This document shows positions 35,552-42,162 of a stretch of DNA of 64,000 bases, one piece after another (position 1 is the first letter of the stretch; every line of letters begins with the position of its first letter). The translations under genes were made by a program, and so were the position numbers. This stretch comes from Bin5 sp965200685 (GTDB lineage Bacteria; Chloroflexota; Anaerolineae; Caldilineales; Caldilineaceae): assembly GCA_965200685.1 (NCBI GenBank), contig OZ241379.1:3224001-3288000 (forward strand). The letters are read 5' to 3'. Below the pieces are notes generated by a model. That model ran no database searches. It worked only from the letters and a program-made list of their open reading frames with translations, and was not told the DNA's origin.

Positions 35552-36016
35552 TACAAGCCATTTCAACCCTAGGCGTTCAAACTGTTCTGGCGGCGCATCA
35601 TTGGCGGCCATCAACTCAGGAATGCGTGTAGATAGCCGGGCCTACTGGGCTGGGTCATTGATAGGGGCGGTCTGGTCGGGATCCGTAGCCAGATCGAACA
35701 GCATGGTCTGCCGGCGGATGGGCCGCTCGGGCTGGCGGGTAGGGATCTTCATCGTGCGGCAGCCTTTGGTTTTGACACGAGAAATTTTGACTTTATCTGA
35801 ATTTTGGCACGAGAAATTTTGACAGAGAAATAGTGGTAACAATGACAAAATTTTCTGTGTCAAAAAAGGAGAACGGCGCGGCCAACTGGATATCTTGTAA
35901 CTCCTCAACAGCAAAGCGGTAGCGCATGTGTGTGGGCATCAGGGTATAGTCACAGAGAGGCGTATTCTGGGCGGGGTCCACGGGCCCCCGCATATACACA
36001 TAACGTCCATCGGTGA
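35552..36016 (-). pseudogene. Remnant of a sulfatase gene, C-terminal part, interrupted by a palindromic element
   Basis: Read on the minus strand, three pieces line up with the end of a choline-sulfatase-type enzyme: ITDGRYVYMRGPVDPAQN with YTLMPTHMRYRFAVEELQD and LAAPFSF (36016 to about 35866), then KGCRTMKIPTRQPERPIRRQ and LFDLATDPDQTAPINDP (about 35769 to 35645), then RIPELMAANDAPPEQFERLG (to about 35564). The first and second pieces are separated by the 96-base palindromic element, and an in-frame TAG divides the second and third (after DPAQ). The 5' part of the gene, with the catalytic Cys/Ser, is absent, cut off by another palindromic copy at 36017-36079. The gene is dead. Confidence 0.8.
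35770..35865. mobile_element. Palindromic MITE-like element, copy 2, inserted in the sulfatase remnant
   Basis: 96 bases with terminal arms TTTTGACACGAGAAATTTTG and its partner ending CTGTGTCAAAA. It contains one complete 64-base core (35802-35865) plus an extra half copy. Sulfatase coding sequence continues on both sides, so the ends of the insertion can be read. The length below 100 bases and the absence of coding capacity mean it would need a transposase in trans. Confidence 0.8.
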
Positions 36017-36079
36017 TTTTGGCACGAAAAATTTTGACAGAGACATTTGATCACAATGACAAGATTTTCTGTGCCAAAA
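36017..36079. mobile_element. Palindromic MITE-like element, copy 3
   Basis: 63 bases, TTTTGGCACGAAAAATTTTG at one end and the partner ending GTGCCAAAA at the other, closely related to copies 1 and 2. It marks the 5' limit of the sulfatase remnant and lies 7 bases before the stop of the antitoxin-like gene. Confidence 0.75.
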
Positions 36080-36085
36080 AGCAGT

Positions 36086-36319
36086 TCATTCTGCGGCCAG
36101 GATATCCTGCAAAATTTCCGGCGTCAGCCCGCGGCGTTGTGCGTTGCGGCTGATTGTTTCCATAATATCTTGCAGGGATTTCTCTGAGTTCCTGACCGCC
36201 ATGGCCTCCCGCAAATGTAAGTCGATCAGCATATCCAGTCTGAGACGATCATCTTCTGAAGCCGAGCGGTACATCGCAGCTACATCGGCATCGACCGACA
36301 CAGTAATTTGGTCTGTCAT
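36086..36319 (-). CDS. Small antitoxin-like protein, orphan
   Basis: 77 residues from ATG 36319; an ATG five codons earlier is also possible, and the longer frame begins upstream without support. The sequence DQITVSVDADVAAMYRSAS is a short strand-helix resembling ribbon-helix-helix-type antitoxins, followed by DDRLRLDMLIDLHLREAM and a C-terminal tail ending RGLTPEILQDILAAE. That tail is common in small antitoxins of the cyanobacterial/Chloroflexota type. No toxin gene is next to it; the sequence downstream is sulfatase debris. It may be a solitary or left-over antitoxin. Confidence 0.6.
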   Translation of the reverse strand: MTDQITVSVDADVAAMYRSASEDDRLRLDMLIDLHLREAMAVRNSEKSLQDIMETISRNAQRRGLTPEILQDILAAE

Positions 36320-36448
36320 CTCCACACTTCCCATGTATGGCTGAATTTCTATGTATTTGAGGATGGTATCCACCCTTGCATTGTAAACGATAGAGGGGTT
36401 TTGTCAATGACAGGGGTTTTAGAGGGCTAACAGCAGCAGCGGCGGCAT

Positions 36449-36476
36449 TTGACAAAGAGTACAGAATATATAAAAT
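36449..36476 (+). promoter_or_regulatory. Promoter-like pair ahead of a broken HTH gene
   Basis: TTGACA at 36449-36454 and TAAAAT at 36471-36476 with a 16-base spacer, 8 bases before the ATG at 36484. The promoter looks better kept than the gene. Confidence 0.45.
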
Positions 36477-36483
36477 GTGATTT

Positions 36484-36590
36484 ATGTTGACACCTAAGCA
36501 GGCCGCAAAGAGACTGAATGTATCAAAGAGTGCGTTACGCGTGTGAACGAACGAAGGCCGGATATCGAGTTGTCTTTCTGCGCGTTCTAG
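36484..36590 (+). pseudogene. Broken MerR/IS607-type helix-turn-helix fragment
   Basis: ATG 36484 opens MLTPKQAAKRLNVSKSALRV, then a TGA (36544-36546) stands where the family has Trp, then TNEGRIS. This is the helix-turn-helix of the MerR/excisionase superfamily as found at the N-terminus of IS607-type recombinases (usual form LRRWTNEGRI). After about codon 28 the resemblance is lost and an inverted CCTGATTCAGACAA repeat (36591-36610) begins. It is a fragment, not a working gene. Confidence 0.6.
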
Positions 36591-36610
36591 GGGATTGTCT
36601 GAATCAGGAT
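36591..36610. repeat. CCTGATTCAGACAA repeat, partial inverted copy
   Basis: GGGATTGTCTGAATCAGGAT, the reverse complement of the core of the repeats at 35410, 35504, 41947 and 42072. Confidence 0.65.
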
Positions 36611-36692
36611 ATTTCGCTTTGCCGCGGACTGTTGATATTATTGCCATTGGGTACCATACAACCATCCAATGTGAACGACTAGGAGACTCTCA

Positions 36693-36899
36693 ATGACAGC
36701 TCATACCCTGTATGTCGGAACCTACACCCAGCGGGATAGCGAAGGGATTTACATCTATGATTTTAATACGGAGAGCGGGGCGTTGCGCCAGGTGGCGGTC
36801 GGTGGTGCGGATGTGATGACGGATCCGGTGATGAATTTATGGGACCGTGCTGCGCTGGTGCCGATCATACAAGGGGCTGGGGGTCGCATTAGCGACTAG
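36693..36899 (+). pseudogene. Chimeric remnant: lactonase N-terminus fused to inositol-monophosphatase-family C-terminal segment
   Basis: 68 codons with a good ribosome site (AGGAG). Codons 1 to about 37 read MTAHTLYVGTYTQRDSEGIY and YDFNTESGALRQV, the start of a 6-phosphogluconolactonase-like seven-bladed propeller. From about codon 39 the frame reads ADVMTDPVMNLWDRAALVPI and ends IQGAGGRISD, which is the late core of inositol monophosphatase/histidinol-phosphatase proteins. The join is in frame at about 36807. Neither fold is complete, so this is a deletion junction of two genes rather than a working fusion. Confidence 0.75.
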
Positions 36900-36905
36900 C
36901 AGGGG

Positions 36906-36953
36906 GGCGTCCTCATTCCCCTGCTGCGGGATCTGCTCGGGGCTCCACCTTGA
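36906..36953 (+). pseudogene. Remnant of the 3' end of a coiled-coil membrane protein gene
   Basis: The frame reads GVLIPLLRDLLGAPP then TGA at 36951-36953. It matches the last 15 residues of the coiled-coil protein at 2647-3489 (GVIIPLLRDLFGLFG) in both protein and DNA. The sequence between 36900 and 36906 joins it to the phosphatase remnant. Confidence 0.6.
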
Positions 36954-37051
36954 GCCTTTACTGTATATCCGTACTTGCAGCTAGTTCGGTTGTGTAGTAT
37001 ATTCCAAATCAGTTTACAAAATGTGATCTGTCCCAACACGGAGATGCGATT

Positions 37052-37261
37052 ATGAGTAATCATCAGATTCTCTCAGACAGTGCAACCATGGCGGACGACC
37101 CCTCGCATGTTGCGGGCGAGAGACGAGGACGTGTGTCCAGATTCGGATTGTCAATCATATATTATATAATGGGGGGGGGGGGGGGGGCAAGATGCAACCA
37201 GGCCTCTCAGCCCAGACCCTCCTACCAGCTCTCAGCGTCCTCTGTGCCGCCATCACCTTAA
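37052..37261 (+). other. Leader frame crossing the poly-G tract into the LRR gene
   Basis: An ATG at 37052 with CGGAGA nearby opens a frame (MSNHQILSDSATMADDPSHV) that enters the G17 tract. With 17 G it ends at 37259-37261, out of frame with the LRR gene. With 18 or 15 G it would join the LRR frame and add about 46 residues ahead of the signal peptide. The coding nature of the leader is not proven. Confidence 0.35.
37171..37187 (+). repeat. G17 homopolymer directly upstream of the LRR start
   Basis: Seventeen consecutive G follow ATAATAT-rich sequence and end 4 bases before ATG 37192. An ATG overlaps the first G (37169-37171). Tracts of this length are unstable by strand slippage and are typical of phase-variable surface genes. 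Sequencing error in tract length is possible. Confidence 0.85.
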
Positions 37262-40200
37262 CCGCCTTGATGATGACCATCGCCGGCACACCCGTAGCCG
37301 CACAGGACGCACCCTCGCCAGAGGATTTTGATACTATATGTCGCGGCTCCACCGCGATAGGTGGGATAGACTCCCGAATCGAGCCTTGCAAAATACTCCT
37401 GGCCGCCAAGGGGACCCTACAAGGTACCGCCAACACACTGAATTGGACTACAACGATTAATATGGGGGGAAGTCCCGGCTGGACCGGCCTCGCCCTCCCG
37501 TCAGAAAACGAGTACCGATTAACCCTCAATAGGCTATCCCTCAATGGCCGCATCCCTCCTATACTAGGCACCCTCACCCAGCTGACGCAGTTGGAGCTCT
37601 TCAACAACCAACTGACAGGCAACATCCCTCCTGCACTAGGCAACCTCACCAATCTGCAGACCTTGCACCTCAACAACAACAAACTCACAGGCACGATCCC
37701 TACTGAACTGGGCAACCTCACCAATCTGCAGCAGTTGTACCTCGACAACAACAAACTGACCAGCATCCCTCATCAACTGGGCAATCTCTCCAATCTGCAG
37801 CGGTTGTCTCTCTTCAACAACCAACTGACAGGCAACCTCCCGCCTCAACTAGGCAATCTCTCCAATCTGACGCAGTTGTCTCTCTTCAACAACCAACTGA
37901 CAGGCAACCTCCCGCCTGAACTGGGCAATCTCTCCAATCTGACGCAGTTGTCTCTCTTCAACAACCAACTGACAGGCAACCTCCCGCCTCAACTAGGCAA
38001 CCTCGCCCAGCTGCGGCAGTTGGAGCTCGACAACAACCAACTGACCAGCATCCCTCCTGCACTAGGCAACCTCTCCAATCTGACGCAGTTGTATCTCAAC
38101 AACAACAAACTGACCAGCATCCCTCCTGCACTAGGCAACCTCACCAATCTGCAGCGGTTGTATCTCAACAACAACAAACTGACCAGCATCCCTCCTGCAC
38201 TAGGCAACCTCTCCAGTCTGACGGAGTTGTATCTCCACGACAACGAACTCACAGGCAACATCCCTACAGAACTAGCCAACCTCTCCAGTCTGGCGCAGTT
38301 GTATCTCCACGACAACGAACTCACAGGCAACATCCCTACAGAACTAGCCAACCTCTCCAATCTGACGGAGTTGTATCTCCACGACAACGAACTCACAGGC
38401 AACATCCCTACAGAACTAGCCAACCTCTCCAGTCTGCAGCGGTTGTATCTTCACGACAACGAACTCACAGGCAACATCCCGACTCAACTAAGCAGCCTCG
38501 CCCAGCTGCTGCGGTTGTACCTCAACGACAACCGACTCACAGGCAACATCCCTGCTAATCTACCCAACTTGCTGCAGTATTTGCAGCTCAACAACAACCA
38601 ACTCACGGGTGCCATCCCTACAGAACTAGGCAACCTCTCTGAGCTGCTGTGGTTGAAGCTCAACAACAACCAATTCACGGGCACCATCCCTACTGAACTA
38701 GCCGACCTCTTCAATCTGGAGCAGTTGTACCTCAACGACAACCAACTGACAGGCACCATCCCGACTCAACTGGGCAGCCTCCCCGCTCTGGAGCAGTTGC
38801 TCCTCAACAACAACCAACTGACGGGCAACATCCCGACTCAACTAAGCAGCCTCACCCGTCTGCAGCAGTTGCACCTCAACAACAACCCACTGACAGGTAC
38901 CATCCCGACTCAACTGGGCAACCTCTCCGCTCTGCAGCAGTTACACCTCAACGACAACCAACTGACAGGCGAGATCCCGACTCAACTGGGCAACCTCTCC
39001 AATCTGGAGCAGTTGCACCTCTACTCCAACACTCTGATGGGTCCCATCCCTACTGAACTAGCCGACCTCTCCAATCTGGAGCAGTTGCACCTCAACAACA
39101 ACCAACTCACAGGCACCATCCCGACTCAACTGGGCAACCTCTCCAATCTGCAGCAGTTATACCTCAACGCCAACCGACTGACGGGCAACATCCCTATTAC
39201 TCTACCCGCCTCTCTGCAGCAGTTGAACCTTTACAGCAACACCCTGACAGGCCCGGTCCCACCGCAACTGGCCGCCCTCTCCCACACGCTGACCACTTTG
39301 AACCTAGGTCAGAACAGATTGACGGGTACGATCCCACCGCAACTGAGTACTCTCACCAATCTGCAGACATTGAACCTCAACACCAACACCCTGACAGGCA
39401 GCATCCCTGCTGACCTGGGCAACCTCTCCCGTGCTCTGCAGACATTGAACCTGGCCTACAATAGACTGACGGGCGAGATCCCACCGGAACTGAGTGTTCT
39501 CACCAATCTGCAGACATTGAATCTCTACTCCAACACCCTGACGGGCAGCATCCCACGTGCGCTGGTCAACATCACTGAAACGCTGCAGACATTGCGGCTT
39601 GGGGACAACCAACTCAGCGGCTGTATCCCACCTGCCTTGCGAACTATTGCTACCCATGACCTGTCATCCTCATCATTCAACAACTTCCCACCTTGCAATA
39701 TGCCAGCGGGGCGTGTGGTTGTGTGCATTGACACAGAAGCGATACCGGGTTCATACCTAGATGAATCTGTCAGCCTGCGTCGGGATTGCGAAAGGCTCTT
39801 GCAGGTGAAGCAAGGATTGGAAACTAGAGGGTTGAGCACTACTGCGTTGAACTGGGCACCGACGACTGCCATAACTACCTGGGCTGACATTGATCTCAAC
39901 GACAACGCTAGTCCCACGCAAGTGATGACTGTAAGTCTAAGTCTCCCGAACAGTAACCTGATGGGCGAGATCCCTACTGAACTGGGCAACCTCTCCAACA
40001 CGCTGACCACCTTGAACCTAGGTCAGAACGGCTTGACTGGCTCCATCCCACAGTGGTTAGGGGACTTCACAAAGCTGCAGACGTTGTCCCTCAACAACAA
40101 CATCCTGACGGGTACGATCCCTGCTCAACTGGGCACCCTCTCCAACACGCTGACCACCTTGAATCTAGGTCAGAACAGATTGACTGGATTCATTCCACCG

Positions 40201-41811
40201 TGGCTAGGGGAGTTCACAAAGCTGCAGACGTTGGCCCTCAACACCAACCCACTGACGGGTACGATCCCTACTGAACTGGGCAACCTCTCCAACACGCTGA
40301 CCACCTTGAACCTAAGTCAGAACGGCTTGACGGATACGATCCCACTGTGGCTAGGGGAGTTCACAAAGCTGCAGACGTTGTCCCTCTACAGCAACACCCT
40401 GACGGGTACGATCCCTGCTCAACTGGGCAACCTCTCCACCACGCTGACCACCTTGAATCTAGGTCAGAACAGATTGACTAGCACCATCCCACCGTGGCTA
40501 GGGGAGTTCACAAAGCTGCAGACGTTGGCCCTCAACAGCAACCCACTGACGACGGGTACGATCCCTGCTGAACTGGGCACTCTCTCCAGCACGCTGACCA
40601 CTTTGAACCTAGGTCAGAACAGCTTGACTGGCACCATCCCACTGTGGCTAGGGGAGTTCACAAAGCTGCAGACGTTGTCCCTCAACACCAACCAACTGAC
40701 GGGTACGATCCCTGCTCAACTGGGCAACCTCTCCAACACGCTGACCACCTTGAACCTAAGTCAGAACAGCTTGACTGGCTCTATTCCACCGGAACTGGCC
40801 GCCCTCTCCAACACGCTGACCACTTTGAACCTAGGTCAGAACAGCTTGACGGGTACGATTCCATCGTGGCTAGGGGAGTTCACAAATCTGCAGCACTTGC
40901 ATCTCAACGACAACGAACTGACGGGCCCCATCCCTCCCTGGTTGTACGATCTCTCCGTTCTCACCAATCTGCGGACGTTGAACCTTGATGGCAATTCACT
41001 AACAGGCTGTATCCCCCGTACCTTGCAAGGTCGCCTGACAACAGATTCATTCTGCCCACGACCATCACCAAGCAGACCACCAAGCGGTGGTGGCGGCGGT
41101 GGCGGTGGCGGCGGCTCAACACAGAGACCCACATGTACCAATGGCACTGTCGTAGCCAACCCCTCTGCCAATGCCGACCTAGTCAGAGACTGCGTCCTGC
41201 TCCTGACCAACAAGGAAACCCTGGAGGGACGCATCAGTACCTCTATGCGCTTGAACTGGAGTGAGAACAGCAGCATAGGCACCTGGGAGGGGGTAACCAT
41301 TGACGGGGCCCCGCAGCGGGTGGTCAGGCTGGAGCTGGATATCAGTGGCAAGACATTGGCAGGCAGCATCCCGACCACCTTGAGCCGGCTCACGGGTCTG
41401 CAGACCTTGAACCTCGCCAACAACGAACTCTCGGGCCGCATCCCGGTTGGCTTGCGCGCGCTGGCCAGCCTGCAGGTCTTGGACTTCTCCAACAACCGGT
41501 TGTCGGGCAGCCTGCCGACAGATATAGGCAGTATTGCCAGCTTGCAGACCTTGCACCTGGCCAACAACAGTCTGACGGGCAACATCCCGACGACACTGGT
41601 GGATCTCTCCAATCTTACGTCGTTGTCCTTGGCTGGCAACAGCTTGAGCGGCTGTATTCCCAACGCGTTGACGCGTGTTGCCCAGAACGACCTGTCGGCT
41701 ATAGAATTGTCCTTCTGCGACCCTGTCACACCGACACCTACGCCCACAGCTACGGCTACACCGCTTGCCCCTGTTGGCCAGGATCTCTTCCTGCCGCTGG
41801 TGCGGAAGTAA
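37192..41811 (+). CDS. Secreted giant plant-type leucine-rich repeat protein
   Basis: 1539 residues. Signal peptide about 1-38 (cleavage near PVAAQDAP). Three similar modules follow. Each begins with a Cys-containing cap ending in LNW (residues about 45-85, 840-890, 1312-1360; for example LNWSENSSIGTWEGVTI), like the plant LRRNT cap. Each continues as 24-residue LRRs of the plant form LxxLxLxxNxLTGxIPxxL and closes with a Cys cap (LSGCIPPALRTI, LTGCIPRTLQG, LSGCIPNALTRV). A Gly-rich linker (S followed by ten G) precedes module 3. The C-terminus is a PTPTPTATAT stretch and DLFLPLVRK, a Chloroflexota-type export/attachment tail. It is probably a cell-surface binding or adhesion protein. It is the only large plus-strand gene in the island. 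Poly-G lies at its start. Confidence 0.9.
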   Translation: MQPGLSAQTLLPALSVLCAAITLTALMMTIAGTPVAAQDAPSPEDFDTICRGSTAIGGIDSRIEPCKILLAAKGTLQGTANTLNWTTTINMGGSPGWTGLALPSENEYRLTLNRLSLNGRIPPILGTLTQLTQLELFNNQLTGNIPPALGNLTNLQTLHLNNNKLTGTIPTELGNLTNLQQLYLDNNKLTSIPHQLGNLSNLQRLSLFNNQLTGNLPPQLGNLSNLTQLSLFNNQLTGNLPPELGNLSNLTQLSLFNNQLTGNLPPQLGNLAQLRQLELDNNQLTSIPPALGNLSNLTQLYLNNNKLTSIPPALGNLTNLQRLYLNNNKLTSIPPALGNLSSLTELYLHDNELTGNIPTELANLSSLAQLYLHDNELTGNIPTELANLSNLTELYLHDNELTGNIPTELANLSSLQRLYLHDNELTGNIPTQLSSLAQLLRLYLNDNRLTGNIPANLPNLLQYLQLNNNQLTGAIPTELGNLSELLWLKLNNNQFTGTIPTELADLFNLEQLYLNDNQLTGTIPTQLGSLPALEQLLLNNNQLTGNIPTQLSSLTRLQQLHLNNNPLTGTIPTQLGNLSALQQLHLNDNQLTGEIPTQLGNLSNLEQLHLYSNTLMGPIPTELADLSNLEQLHLNNNQLTGTIPTQLGNLSNLQQLYLNANRLTGNIPITLPASLQQLNLYSNTLTGPVPPQLAALSHTLTTLNLGQNRLTGTIPPQLSTLTNLQTLNLNTNTLTGSIPADLGNLSRALQTLNLAYNRLTGEIPPELSVLTNLQTLNLYSNTLTGSIPRALVNITETLQTLRLGDNQLSGCIPPALRTIATHDLSSSSFNNFPPCNMPAGRVVVCIDTEAIPGSYLDESVSLRRDCERLLQVKQGLETRGLSTTALNWAPTTAITTWADIDLNDNASPTQVMTVSLSLPNSNLMGEIPTELGNLSNTLTTLNLGQNGLTGSIPQWLGDFTKLQTLSLNNNILTGTIPAQLGTLSNTLTTLNLGQNRLTGFIPPWLGEFTKLQTLALNTNPLTGTIPTELGNLSNTLTTLNLSQNGLTDTIPLWLGEFTKLQTLSLYSNTLTGTIPAQLGNLSTTLTTLNLGQNRLTSTIPPWLGEFTKLQTLALNSNPLTTGTIPAELGTLSSTLTTLNLGQNSLTGTIPLWLGEFTKLQTLSLNTNQLTGTIPAQLGNLSNTLTTLNLSQNSLTGSIPPELAALSNTLTTLNLGQNSLTGTIPSWLGEFTNLQHLHLNDNELTGPIPPWLYDLSVLTNLRTLNLDGNSLTGCIPRTLQGRLTTDSFCPRPSPSRPPSGGGGGGGGGGSTQRPTCTNGTVVANPSANADLVRDCVLLLTNKETLEGRISTSMRLNWSENSSIGTWEGVTIDGAPQRVVRLELDISGKTLAGSIPTTLSRLTGLQTLNLANNELSGRIPVGLRALASLQVLDFSNNRLSGSLPTDIGSIASLQTLHLANNSLTGNIPTTLVDLSNLTSLSLAGNSLSGCIPNALTRVAQNDLSAIELSFCDPVTPTPTPTATATPLAPVGQDLFLPLVRK

Positions 41812-41834
41812 CGCAGTAGGTGCTCGGAACGAAA

Positions 41835-41860
41835 GGACCCAGGACATCCGCCCTGGGTCC
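41835..41860 (+). terminator. Hairpin after the LRR gene
   Basis: GGACCCAGG (41835-41843) and CCTGGGTCC (41852-41860) form a perfect 9-base stem with an 8-base loop, 24 bases after the LRR stop. Only a short T content follows (CTCGTTAAT), so termination may be partial. Confidence 0.6.
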
Positions 41861-41935
41861 CTCGTTAATGTATCGGCTGATGGCAGCATTCCAGAATGCC
41901 CGCAATACCAATATGCACTCTTCCTCGGTAGGTAG

Positions 41936-42162
41936 CCGACAACAGCTATCCTGATAATCCTCTCATCCAGAGAATCCTGATTCAGACAAGGTGTCCCTGG
42001 CGACAGATTATTGGTCACCGGCCCCTGCCGTGATGACTGGGCCGGCATCTGCCCCAAAGGCCGACAACAGCTATCCTGATAATCCTCTCATCCAGAGAAT
42101 CCTGATTCAGACAAGGTGTCCCTGGCGACAGATTATTGGTCACCGGCCCCTGCCGTGATGAC
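41936..42162. repeat. Direct duplication of 102 bases including the helicase 3' end and a CCTGATTCAGACAA repeat
   Basis: Bases 41936-42037 and 42061-42162 are direct copies offset by 125. Each holds one CCTGATTCAGACAA unit (41947-41994 and 42072-42119), then CCCTGGCGACAGATTATTGG and the last codons of the helicase gene. Only the second copy is joined to the complete helicase. The remainder of the 41812-42132 gap holds the LRR hairpin and nothing else recognisable. Confidence 0.88.

Noticed and set aside
37570..41020. Regular repeats across the LRR gene as a possible CRISPR or satellite
   Set aside because: They are 72-base LRR codon repeats within a single intact frame.
41084..41115. The Gly-codon run in the LRR linker as a second phase-variable tract
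   Set aside because: It is a mix of GGT and GGC codons, not a homopolymer, so slippage would be in steps of three and keep the frame.
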